NCBI RefSeq assembly: GCF_009912395.1
Contig: NZ_WNDO01000005.1
Location: 62,001 to 126,000 of the forward strand
Reading direction: 5' to 3'
Source of the DNA: Luteibacter sp.
GTDB lineage: Bacteria > Pseudomonadota > Gammaproteobacteria > Xanthomonadales > Rhodanobacteraceae
Length of the DNA: 64,000 nt
In this document: piece by piece, positions 17,413 to 25,470 of the stretch
Layout: each line of letters starts with the position of its first letter
How positions within the stretch are numbered: the first letter of the stretch is position 1
The notes under the pieces: model-generated
Seen by the model: only the letters and a program-made list of their open reading frames with translations
Database searches by the model: none
Told to the model about the DNA's origin: nothing
Made by a program: the position numbers and the translations under genes

Positions 17413-18023
17413 GTTTCACCGAGATCGCGGTCATCGCCATCGCCCTGACGATCGGCTACAAGTACACCTCGGCCTTGATCTCGCCCTCCGCGAAAAAGGA
17501 TGCTGCCGGCAAACCGGCCCGGTCGGACACCACGCCTGCGCCGCTTGGCCTGGAACACGATGCCGACCCGTCGCACGAGGCGGCGATGGGCCTGCTCGAC
17601 GACTTTCTCTCCGGCGACAGCCATCGCATCTGGGCGGCCTCCTGGGGTGTTCGCACGCTACGCGACCCGGTGCAGCTGAACCTGCTGGTCGGCCAGCTCG
17701 ATCGCATTCGCGCCGCCACGCTCAAGGTGAACATGGGCGGCGTCGTGGTATCCAACAACGTTCACCTGGAATGCGCCCTGCGCAAGCTTGAGCATGTCCG
17801 CCATCGCGCGGGATGCCTCTGCGCGCTCTACGAGAGTGACATTTTCTACAACCCGACAAAGGAAGCCGAGGCCGGCAACCTCGTCATCGACGAGACTGGA
17901 ACGCAGGCCGGTGGTTGGGGCGACGTCCATCACTGCCATTGCCCTACCTGCGGCAGCGCCTGGCGGGTGGAAGACCGCGAATATCACTATCCCTGGTGGG
18001 AGTGGCGCCGCGCAGAAGCCTGA
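17409..18023 (+). CDS. Hypothetical membrane-anchored protein with putative zinc site
   Basis: This is a 204-residue protein with one N-terminal membrane helix (about residues 5-24) and a soluble domain. The C-terminal part has clustered potential metal ligands ('HHCHCPTCGSAW' near residue 175). Two more cysteines near residue 135 ('GCLCALYESD') could complete a zinc site. Helical segments in the middle ('LLDDFLSGDSHRIWAASWGVRTL') look like a small alpha-helical repeat. The start overlaps the preceding gene by four bases. Function unknown; it belongs with the DUF2167 cluster by position. Confidence 0.62.
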   Translation: MSFTEIAVIAIALTIGYKYTSALISPSAKKDAAGKPARSDTTPAPLGLEHDADPSHEAAMGLLDDFLSGDSHRIWAASWGVRTLRDPVQLNLLVGQLDRIRAATLKVNMGGVVVSNNVHLECALRKLEHVRHRAGCLCALYESDIFYNPTKEAEAGNLVIDETGTQAGGWGDVHHCHCPTCGSAWRVEDREYHYPWWEWRRAEA

Positions 18024-18027
18024 AGGC

Positions 18028-18417
18028 TCAGTGCGCCTCGCAGATCTTCAGGCCGTCCAGCACGGGGCTGTCCGGCGCGAGCTGCTGGTCGGGGTTGGCT
18101 TCCAGCCAGGTCTTCGCCCGCGCGAGGATGCGGCGATCGTTCTCGGTGCACTTCCATTCGCCATCCTGGTAGGCGAGGTTCAGTAGCGAAAAGCGTAGCC
18201 GGTCGATGTCGCGGCGGCGCGAGAAGGCCGGATCGGATTTTTCCAGCGCCGTCACCGTCATCGCGATGTCCGAGAACTGGAAAGTGCGCCGGTTCTGCAT
18301 ATAGAGGCGCCCAAGTACCGAGCCGACGGTCTGCCCGCCGAGGTAATAGCCGAGGCCTCCACTGACGAGTACGCCGATGAACCAGAGCACGTGGATGAGC
18401 CAGGGGCGGGTAGTCAT
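18028..18417 (-). CDS. Hypothetical single-pass membrane protein (129 aa)
   Basis: One membrane segment with a glycine-rich turn ('VLVSGGLGYYLGGQ', residues 15-30) anchors a soluble domain of about 95 residues containing 'YQDGEWKCTENDRRILARAKTWLEANPD'. Two cysteines (near residues 90 and 126) could form a disulfide if the domain faces the periplasm. The gene is convergent with the DUF2167 cluster, with only four bases between stops. No strong ribosome site is seen upstream of the ATG at 18417. I do not recognise the family. Confidence 0.6.
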   Translation of the reverse strand: MTTRPWLIHVLWFIGVLVSGGLGYYLGGQTVGSVLGRLYMQNRRTFQFSDIAMTVTALEKSDPAFSRRRDIDRLRFSLLNLAYQDGEWKCTENDRRILARAKTWLEANPDQQLAPDSPVLDGLKICEAH

Positions 18418-18631
18418 GCGCGCATCGTCGTCGGGCCAGGGAAAAAGGAAAAATCCAGGGGCGGCAGCTTCGTCCAGATAGCTTGCATCCGCAAGAGCCC
18501 ATGAGCACCGTCATTTATCGCGGGGTCGTCGACACCCATGCCTTCTGGCATACAAGGGCGGGTGCGGCTAAACCCCTGGCCCTTCGCCGGCATCCCTACC
18601 GGACTTCCAACGGACGACAGGGGCACGAGCA

Positions 18632-19450
18632 ATGCGCAAGCAGAGGGGATGGACGAAGCGGGGACGCTGGATGCTGGGACTGGCGCTGGCATGCGCGATA
18701 CCTGCGGCATTCGCGGACACGTCGCCGGCGCCGGTTGAGGTGATGATCCTGGGTTCGTTCCATATGGATAACCCGGGCCACGACGTCTACAACCTGAAGG
18801 TGGACGACATGCTGGCGCCACGCCGGCAGACCGAGATCGAGGCGCTGACGAAGGCCCTCGCCCGCTTCAAGCCGGACCGGATCGCGCTGGAGTGGACCGC
18901 GGAGGCGGTGGACCAGCGTTACCCCAAGTACCTCGACGGCACGCTGCCGCCTACCCGCAGTGAGCGGGTCCAGATCGGATTCCGCCTGGCGAAGCTCGTG
19001 AACGCGAAGGGTGTCTATGGCATCAACGAGGACGGTGATTTTCCCTACGCCGAATGGAAGGCCTATGCCCAGAGCCACGGCTTCGGCGGAATGCTCGAGC
19101 AGAAGGATCGACAGATGCGGGCGCTCATGGCCGACGAGCAACGCATCCTCGACGAAAAGGGCGTGTCCGCCTTCCTGCGCAAGCTCAACGATCCCGCCTA
19201 CATTGCCCTGGACCAAGCCGGCTACCGGGACTACCTGCGCGTCGGTTCGAAGAACGAGCAGCCGGGCGTGGACGTGTTGGCCGGCTGGTACCGCCGCAAT
19301 CTCGCCATCTGCGCCCACCTGATCCAGCTGGCGAAGCCGGGTGACCGCATCGTGGTGGTCTACGGCGCAGGCCACGCCTATCTGCTGCGCCAGTGCGTGA
19401 GCGAGACACCGGGATTTCACCTGGTGGAGCCGAACGACTACCTGCCTTGA
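18632..19450 (+). CDS. Exported DUF5694 (TraB/Tiki-like) protein
   Basis: This is a 272-residue protein with a signal peptide (about residues 1-28, ending 'AAFAD'). The core begins 'VMILGSFHMDNPGHD', which is characteristic of the DUF5694 family and distantly related to the TraB/Tiki/EreA-like fold. Further matches are 'RRQTEIEALTKALARFKPDRIALEW' and a C-terminal 'VVVYGAGHAYLLRQ'. The conserved His in 'GSFHM' and in 'GAGHA', with Glu in 'ALEW', resemble the histidine/glutamate residues that serve as metal or catalytic ligands in Tiki-type proteins, but activity is unproven for this family. It is followed by a 15-bp stem-loop that can end its transcript. Confidence 0.75.
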   Translation: MRKQRGWTKRGRWMLGLALACAIPAAFADTSPAPVEVMILGSFHMDNPGHDVYNLKVDDMLAPRRQTEIEALTKALARFKPDRIALEWTAEAVDQRYPKYLDGTLPPTRSERVQIGFRLAKLVNAKGVYGINEDGDFPYAEWKAYAQSHGFGGMLEQKDRQMRALMADEQRILDEKGVSAFLRKLNDPAYIALDQAGYRDYLRVGSKNEQPGVDVLAGWYRRNLAICAHLIQLAKPGDRIVVVYGAGHAYLLRQCVSETPGFHLVEPNDYLP

Positions 19451-19461
19451 GCGACAGGTCG

Positions 19462-19509
19462 AGACCTCATGTCAAAAATATTTGACATGAGGTCTATTTT
19501 GTTTGACAT
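19462..19509 (+). promoter_or_regulatory. Long palindrome and TTTGACAT repeats: operator/promoter of the HTH module, possibly also a terminator
   Basis: Bases 19462-19495 are a perfect 15-base inverted repeat around AATA, containing ATGTCAAA/TTTGACAT. A second TTTGACAT starts 21 bases after the first (19481 and 19502), two helical turns apart on the same face. TTGACA at 19482 is a perfect -35 box, with a weak GACATT 17 bases downstream. The following operon encodes a small HTH protein that may bind here and repress itself. The same stem followed by TATTTTGTTT could terminate the upstream gene. Confidence 0.6.
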
Positions 19510-19539
19510 TGCATCCCATCGCCACGGGAGGGGATGGGA

Positions 19540-19947
19540 ATGCAGCCGAAAGAACGTTTCGCCTGGGTATGGGTGGGCTCGCTGGTGGTGATCTTCGCCA
19601 TCTACTTCATGGTGGTCGCGGCGCAGGATGGCGATCCGTCACCCCAAGTCCGCATCGGCACGCTGGCCGTGGCCCTGTCGGCTCTAGGCGTCGTCGCGCT
19701 GGGCACCTGGTTGTTCGGCAAACGCGGGGCCGAGAACATCGACGAGCGCGATCTGCTCATCGAACGCCGGTCGTCCACGGCCGCCTATGGCGTGTTGATG
19801 ACCTGCATGATCCTCGTCGGATGCGTCATGCCGTTCAGTGCGAGTGGCTGGCGTATCGTCCATGCCGCGTTGCTTTCCATCGCGCTGTCCGAGGTGGTCC
19901 ACCACGGCATGATCATCCTCGGGTATCGCAGGGGCTGGCGTGGCTGA
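19540..19947 (+). CDS. Small membrane protein paired with HTH regulator
   Basis: This is a 135-residue protein with four predicted membrane helices (about 8-28, 40-62, 85-105, 108-128). A cytoplasmic loop, 'ENIDERDLLIERRSS', is typical of the DUF2178-like membrane proteins that travel with small Cro/CI-type regulators. I use the ATG at 19540 because GGGAGG lies eight bases before it; the ATG at 19534 is too close to that site. The downstream HTH gene overlaps its end by eight bases. By analogy with similar pairs, the membrane protein may modulate the regulator, but the signal is unknown. Confidence 0.7.
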   Translation: MQPKERFAWVWVGSLVVIFAIYFMVVAAQDGDPSPQVRIGTLAVALSALGVVALGTWLFGKRGAENIDERDLLIERRSSTAAYGVLMTCMILVGCVMPFSASGWRIVHAALLSIALSEVVHHGMIILGYRRGWRG

Positions 19948-20152
19948 TCGGCAACTCACCAACGAGATACGTACGCTACGTTTCCTGGCGGGCGAGATGC
20001 CCCAGGCCGACCTGGGGCAACGTGTCGGCGTGACGCGACAGACCATCGCGGCGATCGAGGCCGGCAAATACTCGCCCACGCTCGAATGCGCGTTTCGTAT
20101 CGCCGAAGTGTTCGGCAAGCCGCTGGAAGATGTCTTTCACTGGGAGCGTTGA
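19940..20152 (+). CDS. Cro/CI-type helix-turn-helix regulator (70 aa)
   Basis: This 70-residue protein is almost entirely a helix-turn-helix domain: 'ADLGQRVGVTRQTIAAIEAGKYSPTL' is the DNA-recognition unit, and 'AFRIAEVFGKPLEDVF' is the conserved end of the YgzD-like subfamily. It starts with GTG inside the preceding membrane-protein gene (eight-base overlap), which implies translational coupling. The likely target is the palindromic promoter at 19462-19509. The ATG of the next gene follows its stop directly. Confidence 0.85.
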   Translation: MADRQLTNEIRTLRFLAGEMPQADLGQRVGVTRQTIAAIEAGKYSPTLECAFRIAEVFGKPLEDVFHWER

Positions 20153-20467
20153 ATGGCGCGAAAGCCTTTCGTCCTGACGGCAGGTCGCTGCGCGAACCTG
20201 GCCTTGTTGCTGGGAGCCATCGGCTGGCTACTTGCGATATACGGCTCGCTGTCCCAGATGGGCGACCCTGCGCCGTGGGTATCGAAGGACGAACTCGACG
20301 CCATCCATCACCGGGGGCTATCGGCGATCCTTGCGGGCATGGCCTGCCTGATGGCGGCCTTGTGGCTGTCCGGTCGAGGTTTCGCCGTGGCGCCATGGCG
20401 TAGCGCGTTCGTTGGTCTGGCCGTATCGATTCCGATGCTGGGACTGCTGCTGGCTGGACTCTGGTGA
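20153..20467 (+). CDS. Small membrane protein, third gene of the HTH operon
   Basis: This 104-residue protein has three hydrophobic segments (about 12-30, 55-72, 80-102) and a polar loop 'GDPAPWVSKDELDAIHHRG' that probably faces the periplasm. It begins at the base after the HTH stop, so it is co-transcribed with the two previous genes. No family recognised. It may share a membrane-related role with the first gene of the operon. Confidence 0.65.
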   Translation: MARKPFVLTAGRCANLALLLGAIGWLLAIYGSLSQMGDPAPWVSKDELDAIHHRGLSAILAGMACLMAALWLSGRGFAVAPWRSAFVGLAVSIPMLGLLLAGLW

Positions 20468-20589
20468 CCGACATGGCGATTTTCGGCCAATGGCCGAAAC
20501 CGTGATGCCGGTAACGTGCCCGTGAACATTTTCATCACCTGCCCACGATATCCTCGCAATATTTTCCGATGGAGCGAGGGGAAGGACAG

Positions 20590-21096
20590 ATGATCCGGAT
20601 CAGGCTTGCCGCGTGCGCGGTTCTGCTGTGCCTTGGCGTAACCGATGCGAGTGTGGCCGCCACTCCCCCCGCGAAAGGCGCATCGGAGACCATCAACGGC
20701 ATCGCGATCATGCCCGGCGTGGAGCGCCTTTCCTACGTATCGCCCCGTTACCTCGGCATCCGCAAGAGCTACGACGATTGCATGGCCGCCGCCCAGGGCC
20801 AGGTGCCCAGCCAGGGCGAATGCGCGGATACCGAATTCACGTTCCAGGACGCGCGCCTCAACAAGGCGTACAAGGCCGTGATGGCCGACCTCGCCAGCGA
20901 CAAGATCGCCCGCGACGCCGCGCAGGACGCGCAGCGCGCCTGGCTCGCCTTCTTCGACAAGGATTGCGCGGCTCGCGCGGGCCGGTTCGGCTCGAACGAC
21001 GCCCCGGCCACCTTGTCGATGTGCCGCATGGAAAGCACGGCGCTGCGTGCGCAGCAGCTGGAAGACTGGCATGGGAGCCTCTCACCACGTAAGTGA
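20590..21096 (+). CDS. Exported LprI-like (DUF1311) protein, candidate immunity protein
   Basis: This is a 168-residue protein with a cleavable signal peptide (about residues 1-24, ending 'ASVAA'), so it acts in the periplasm. The C-terminal half is the LprI/DUF1311 domain: 'CADTEFTFQDARLNKAYKAVMADL', then 'DAQRAWLAFFDKDCAAR' and 'LSMCRMESTALRAQQLEDW', with the cysteines typical of the family. Members of this family are known inhibitors of lysozyme. The gene ends 45 bases before a peptidoglycan-targeting effector-like gene on the same strand. The simplest reading is that it protects the producer from that toxin (inference). The start at 20590 has an AAGGA site; seven extra upstream codons are possible. 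Confidence 0.75.
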   Translation: MIRIRLAACAVLLCLGVTDASVAATPPAKGASETINGIAIMPGVERLSYVSPRYLGIRKSYDDCMAAAQGQVPSQGECADTEFTFQDARLNKAYKAVMADLASDKIARDAAQDAQRAWLAFFDKDCAARAGRFGSNDAPATLSMCRMESTALRAQQLEDWHGSLSPRK

Positions 21097-21141
21097 CGAC
21101 GCATGGCGGCTGCGGCCGCCCTTGAAACCAGGAGTTAGACC

Positions 21142-22941
21142 ATGAGCGGACCGACGTTCACCGGCGGAGACACACTCACGCCGGGCACCATGGAGTACTT
21201 CACGCATCGCGCCATGATGCGTAACGAACTCGCCAACGGCGAGGGTGCCTACCAGATCAGCAATGCACAGAAAGCCGCGAGCGGCCCGAGCTTCGGCCCG
21301 TTCCAGTACGACGTGGGTGCGAACCAGCACGGTCGCGATCTGCTCGAATCCATCGCCACCAGCGCGAAGGATGGGCAGGGACATCGCTATCTCAGCGATG
21401 CGGAACTGAAGAGTGTGAAGGATCACCTCTACAAGCCCTTTGCGCAGTACTCGGCCGCGGACAAGGCCGTCTACGACAACCTGAAGCCCAAGCTCGACGC
21501 CATGTTGGCCTCGAAGGAAGGCATCCAGCAGATCAACGACGACTACCTGCCCAAGGTAGACGCCAAGGTGAAGGCGATGAACGCCATCGTCGATGGCGTC
21601 GGCAACCCGGCCAATCGCGAGTTCCTCAAGAACAGCCCGGTGGGCCAGTTGATCGTGCTCGACACGGCCAACCAGTACGGCACTGCCGTCAACAACGGGT
21701 TGAAGGAATTCATCGACCATACGTCCGCCGACAAGGCGATGAAGATGCCCGGTCGATCGGATGGCGCGACGATCGGCGTGCAAGGCGACCTCGGCCTGGA
21801 GGACCTCATCCGCTACAAGCTGGAGACGCAATACGGCCAGAAGGACGACGGCGCGCGTGACGTGCTTCGGCGTATTTCCAACATCGTGGACGCCGTAGGT
21901 GTCGACGAGGTCAAGAAGAACCTCTCGCAGGAAGACAAGACCTTCCTCGAAACCGGCCTGAAGACATACCTGGAAGACCATCACCACAATCCGGCCATCC
22001 TCAACGACCCGCAGCTCAAGGGCCTCGCCAAGCTGGGTGGCTGGGAGCATGTGCAGGGCAACGCGCACTCCGCGGGCGGTCATTTGGCCGTGCTGAAGGA
22101 AGGCAGCGAAGGCAAGGACGTGGCCAGGCTGCAGCGCAATCTTGCCGGGCTGGGCTACACGGATGTCGATGGAAACCCCATCACCGCGAACGGTCGTTTC
22201 GACGCGCATACCGGACAGGCGCTGGAGCGTTTGCAGATGGCGCACGGCATGCAGCCGGTAGACGGCAAGGCCGGCCCGAAGTCGCTCGAGCAGATCAAGG
22301 CCGATGTCGTGGCGGTGCAGAACGACCTGCGCAAGCTCGACTACGAGCACAACGGCAAGCCCCTCGTGCCCGACGGCGACTATGGCCAGGCGACACAGGC
22401 CGCGATCAAGGCCTTCCAGAAAGACCACCAGCTCAACCAGACGGGCGTCGCCGACCCGTCCACGCTGCACGCCATGAAGGCGGCGATCCAGGAAAAAGAG
22501 CACCCGACGCGGGAGCCCGCCAACCTGTCCGGTCGCATCGACCAGCCGGGCCATGTGGGGTACGACATCTACACACAGGCGCGCGAACGCGTGTACGAAC
22601 TCGATCGCCAGCTCGGCAGGACGCCGGACGGCCGCAGTGACAACCTGGCCGCGGCCGTGGCGGTGTCCGCCCATGCGGATGGCCTGAAGCGGATCGACCA
22701 GGTGGCGTTGAGCACCGACGGAAACACGCTCTGGGCCGTGGAGCGCCCGAACGGTCGCACCGACCAGCTCTTCGACCAGCGCACCCATGTGCCGACCGCC
22801 ACGGCCAACGTGCCGCTGGAGCAGACCTCGGCCCAGTGGGCGCAGGCCGACCAGCGTCAGCAGCAGGCACAGGCCGCGCAGCAGTCGCAAGCGCAGCAGC
22901 AGGATCAGCAACAGCAGCAAGCGATGCCTGTGGGTCGGTAA
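21142..22941 (+). CDS. Putative X-T4SS antibacterial effector: lysozyme-like domain, two PG-binding domains, XVIPCD-like C-terminus
   Basis: This 599-residue protein has no signal peptide. Residues 1-250 are helical with a candidate catalytic Glu34 in 'NGEGAYQIS' and a lysozyme-fold-like 'SGPSFGPFQYDVGANQ' (48-62). Two peptidoglycan-binding domains follow (about 320-385, 'GSEGKDVARLQRNLAGLGY', and 388-445, 'YGQATQAAIKAFQKDHQL'). Residues 470-570 resemble the XVIPCD secretion signal of Xanthomonas T4SS effectors ('ARERVYELDRQLGRTPDGRS', 'GLKRIDQVALS', 'THVPTATANVPLEQTS'), and a glutamine-rich tail (560-594) is also typical. Such proteins are delivered into rival bacteria to cut peptidoglycan. 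The gene just upstream encodes an LprI-like exported protein, a fitting immunity partner. The secretion system itself is not in this window. Confidence 0.8.
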   Translation: MSGPTFTGGDTLTPGTMEYFTHRAMMRNELANGEGAYQISNAQKAASGPSFGPFQYDVGANQHGRDLLESIATSAKDGQGHRYLSDAELKSVKDHLYKPFAQYSAADKAVYDNLKPKLDAMLASKEGIQQINDDYLPKVDAKVKAMNAIVDGVGNPANREFLKNSPVGQLIVLDTANQYGTAVNNGLKEFIDHTSADKAMKMPGRSDGATIGVQGDLGLEDLIRYKLETQYGQKDDGARDVLRRISNIVDAVGVDEVKKNLSQEDKTFLETGLKTYLEDHHHNPAILNDPQLKGLAKLGGWEHVQGNAHSAGGHLAVLKEGSEGKDVARLQRNLAGLGYTDVDGNPITANGRFDAHTGQALERLQMAHGMQPVDGKAGPKSLEQIKADVVAVQNDLRKLDYEHNGKPLVPDGDYGQATQAAIKAFQKDHQLNQTGVADPSTLHAMKAAIQEKEHPTREPANLSGRIDQPGHVGYDIYTQARERVYELDRQLGRTPDGRSDNLAAAVAVSAHADGLKRIDQVALSTDGNTLWAVERPNGRTDQLFDQRTHVPTATANVPLEQTSAQWAQADQRQQQAQAAQQSQAQQQDQQQQQAMPVGR

Positions 22942-22954
22942 GTCCCTCGTGTTG

Positions 22955-22991
22955 AAAGAAAGGCGCCGGCCACTGGCCGGCGTCTTTCTTT
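22955..22991 (+). terminator. Rho-independent terminator after the effector gene
   Basis: A 17-base stem (AAAGAAAGGCGCCGGCC with GGCCGGCGTCTTTCTTT, one mismatch) around an ACT loop, with a T-rich 3' arm, follows the stop codon by 14 bases. The A-rich 5' arm would let it work in both directions. Confidence 0.8.
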
Positions 22992-23029
22992 GCTAGCCTT
23001 GCACGGACAACCTGGGGAGGTGCTCGAAC

Positions 23030-23458
23030 ATGGTGACGAAGAAGACGGCCAATGCCGCTGGCGACGCGTCGGCGCTGATCGACCAACGCATCGCCGATCT
23101 CGGCGACTGGCGCGGCGAAACGCTGGCGCAGGTGCGCCAACTCATCCACGACGCGCTGCCCGACGTGGTCGAGGAATGGAAATGGATGGGGACGCCAGTA
23201 TGGTCTCACGGCGGCATTCTTTGCACCGGCGAATCGTACAAGGCGAAAGTGAAACTCACCTTCGCTAAGGGCGCGTCGCTGAAGGACCCGAAGAAACTAT
23301 TCAATAGCAGCCTCGACGGCAACGTAAGGCGCGCCATCGATATCGCCGAAGGCGAGGCGATCGACACAAAGGCCTTCAAGACGCTAGTGCAAGAGGCTGC
23401 ATCGGTCAACGCCGCCAAGAAAGCCGCCTCGGGCCGCGCCCGACGCAAGGCCGACTGA
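23030..23458 (+). CDS. DUF1801 family protein
   Basis: This is a 142-residue soluble protein. The core 'WRGETLAQVRQLIHDALPDVVEEWKWMGTPVWSHGGILCTGESYKAKVKLTF' matches the DUF1801 (YdhG-like) fold, which is related to frataxin-like alpha/beta domains and has no settled function. The alanine/lysine-rich tail ('VNAAKKAASGRARRKAD') is likely disordered and may bind nucleic acid. A GGGGAGG ribosome site precedes the ATG. The next gene starts seven bases after its stop, so the two form an operon. Confidence 0.82.
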   Translation: MVTKKTANAAGDASALIDQRIADLGDWRGETLAQVRQLIHDALPDVVEEWKWMGTPVWSHGGILCTGESYKAKVKLTFAKGASLKDPKKLFNSSLDGNVRRAIDIAEGEAIDTKAFKTLVQEAASVNAAKKAASGRARRKAD

Positions 23459-23464
23459 CTCGCC

Positions 23465-23842
23465 ATGACACTGGAAACGATCGAGATCAAGGCCTTTGTG
23501 CCTTCGAAGGACTTCGAGCTGTCGAAGCGCTTCTACACCGACCTGGGATTCACGGTCGCGTCGTCCTTCGATGGCGTGGCTTATCTGAAAGCCGGCGAAT
23601 GCAGTTTCCTGTTACAGGATTTCTACGATCCGACTCTGGCGGAGAACTTCATGATGCATCTGCTGGTGGCCGACGTGGACGCATGGTGGCGGCAGGTGAA
23701 GGAAGGCGAACTTGCCGCACGGTATGGCGTACGTGCGGCACCGCCGGAAGATCGACCCTGGCGCATGCGCGATTTCACGCTGACCGACCCTTCCGGCGTG
23801 CTCTGGCGTATCGGCCAGAACATCGAGCCGCCGCATTCCTGA
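23465..23842 (+). CDS. Glyoxalase/bleomycin-resistance-like (VOC) protein
   Basis: This 125-residue protein folds as a vicinal-oxygen-chelate domain: 'VPSKDFELSKRFYTDLGFTV' is the typical first beta-alpha unit and 'FTLTDPSGVLWRIGQN' the final strand pair. Possible metal ligands are His in 'MMHLLV' and the residue in the last strand, but the usual Glu of glyoxalase I is not evident, so it may be a ligand-binding rather than a metal-dependent member. It is the second gene of a pair with the DUF1801 protein and is convergent with argO, three bases apart. Confidence 0.78.
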   Translation: MTLETIEIKAFVPSKDFELSKRFYTDLGFTVASSFDGVAYLKAGECSFLLQDFYDPTLAENFMMHLLVADVDAWWRQVKEGELAARYGVRAAPPEDRPWRMRDFTLTDPSGVLWRIGQNIEPPHS

Positions 23843-23845
23843 TGT

Positions 23846-24463
23846 TCAGCCCAAAGGCCGGGCCAGCAACAGGCCGCACAGCGTCAGCATGAAGACCGCG
23901 ATGGAGCCGTCGAGCACGCGCCATGCGCGCGGATTCCGGAACACCGGCTGCATCATGCGCGCGCCGTAGCCCAGCGTGGTAAACCACACGACGCTGGCCG
24001 TGCAGGCGCCGGCAGCGAAGATCCAGCGCAGGTCGTCCTGGTAGCGCGTGGAGATGCTGCCCAGAAGCACCATGGTGTCGAGGTACACGTGCGGATTGAG
24101 GAAGGTGAAGGCCAGGCAGGTGAGGGCGGCGCGGCGCCAGCTTTCGTGGCCCTCGCCCGAGGCGGTCAGCGCGCCTGAACCCTTGATCGCGCGCCGCGCG
24201 GCCATGAGGCCATAGGCACCCAGGAAGGCGGCACCACCGAAGCGAAGCACCTGCAAGGCGGACGGATACTGCTGGACCAGCGCACCGACACCGGCGACAC
24301 CCAGCAGGATGAGGGCGATATCGCTGAGCGCGCACATGATGACCACCAGCGTGACGTGCTGGTGCTTGATGCCCTGGCGAAGGATGAAGGCGTTCTGTGC
24401 GCCGATGGCGATGATGAGACCCGCGCTGGCGAAAAAGCCAGCGACGGCGGCGGAGAAATACAT
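23846..24463 (-). CDS. argO: LysE/ArgO family amino-acid exporter
   Basis: This 205-residue inner-membrane protein has six predicted helices. The family signature 'GAQNAFILRQGI' is at about residues 20-31, and 'FTFLNPHVYLDTMVLLGS' is in the middle. LysE/ArgO exporters remove excess lysine or arginine. The start at 24463 gives 'MYFSAAVAGFF', the typical N-terminus; a longer frame to 24520 adds non-hydrophobic residues. It is divergent from an ArgP/LysG-type regulator, the classic pair in which the regulator switches on the exporter when the amino acid accumulates. Confidence 0.88.
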   Translation of the reverse strand: MYFSAAVAGFFASAGLIIAIGAQNAFILRQGIKHQHVTLVVIMCALSDIALILLGVAGVGALVQQYPSALQVLRFGGAAFLGAYGLMAARRAIKGSGALTASGEGHESWRRAALTCLAFTFLNPHVYLDTMVLLGSISTRYQDDLRWIFAAGACTASVVWFTTLGYGARMMQPVFRNPRAWRVLDGSIAVFMLTLCGLLLARPLG

Positions 24464-24510
24464 GACGGGGAACCTGTGAAGCGGATGCGGCATGGTGCCG
24501 AATGCGCTTT

Positions 24511-24556
24511 CATTAGCCAAACTAAATTTTCTACGCCATATTAAGAATAACTAATC
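24511..24556. promoter_or_regulatory. AT-rich divergent promoter between argO and argP
   Basis: This short stretch is markedly AT-rich compared with its surroundings and contains TTAG-N5-CTAA (24513-24525) and further TTA/TAA half-sites. It sits where a LysR-type regulator would contact the argO promoter. The exact site is not resolved. Confidence 0.35.
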
Positions 24557-24573
24557 CGTAGCGAGGGTCCGTC

Positions 24574-25470
24574 ATGGATCTCCTCCATCCCCAGCTCGCC
24601 GCTTTTGCTGCCGTTCTTGAAGAAGGCAGCTTCGAAAACGCCGCCCGGCGCCTTTCGGTGACGCCCTCGGCCATCTCCCAGCGTCTCAAGGCCCTGGAAG
24701 ATCGCCTCGGTCAGGTGCTCGTCGTTCGCCAATCGCCATGTCGGCCCACGTCCGCCGGTGAACGCCTGCTGCGTCGCGTGCGACCCATGCAGACGCTGGA
24801 AGCCGAGGCCATCGCCGACTTCCTTCCGGAAGAAGCCAAGTCCGCGCACGCCCGGCCGATCACCATCGCCGTCAATGACGACTCGCTGCACACCTGGTTC
24901 CTACCGGCGCTCGCCGCGCTGCACGATAGTCACGGTTATCTATTCGATGTGCGGGTGGACGACCAGGACTACACCCTCGAACACCTGAGGCAAGGTACGG
25001 TGCTGGGCGTGATCTCGGCGGACCGATCGCCGTTGCAGGGATGCAACGTGCTTCCCTTGGGCAGTATGCGTTATCACGCCATTGCGTCGCCTGCCTTCGT
25101 GAAACGTTACTTCGCCGATGGATTGAACGCAGCCTCGTTCGGTCGCGCGCCGCTGCTGGTGTTCAGCCGCAAGGATGAACTGCAATGGCGTTTCATCCGC
25201 CGCGTGACGCGCGCGAAGTTGTCGCCGCCCATCCACTACCTGCCCACCTCCACCGGCTTCGTCGACGCGGCGGCGCTGGGACTGGGGTGGTGCCTGGCGG
25301 CCGACGTACTCGCCGAATCGGCGCTCAAGGACGGCCGCGTCGCCCTGGTCGATCCCGATCGCTGGTTCGACGTGCCGCTGTACTGGCATTATGTGGCGGT
25401 GCGCTCCGGCACCCTGCAACTGCTGGGCGAGGCGCTGAGGAAGGCGGCGCGTAGCGCGCTGCATGGCTGA
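24574..25470 (+). CDS. argP: LysR-type regulator, ArgP/LysG subfamily
   Basis: This is a 298-residue regulator. The N-terminal winged helix-turn-helix ('FAAVLEEGSFENAARRLSVTPSAISQRLKALEDRLGQVLVVR') carries the SQR/LKALE pattern of the ArgP/IciA group. The periplasmic-binding-protein-like effector domain follows (about 90-295). ArgP senses lysine/arginine and activates the exporter gene, here divergently transcribed 110 bases away. Length is typical. It is followed by about 120 bases without a gene before a convergent methyltransferase. Confidence 0.88.
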   Translation: MDLLHPQLAAFAAVLEEGSFENAARRLSVTPSAISQRLKALEDRLGQVLVVRQSPCRPTSAGERLLRRVRPMQTLEAEAIADFLPEEAKSAHARPITIAVNDDSLHTWFLPALAALHDSHGYLFDVRVDDQDYTLEHLRQGTVLGVISADRSPLQGCNVLPLGSMRYHAIASPAFVKRYFADGLNAASFGRAPLLVFSRKDELQWRFIRRVTRAKLSPPIHYLPTSTGFVDAAALGLGWCLAADVLAESALKDGRVALVDPDRWFDVPLYWHYVAVRSGTLQLLGEALRKAARSALHG

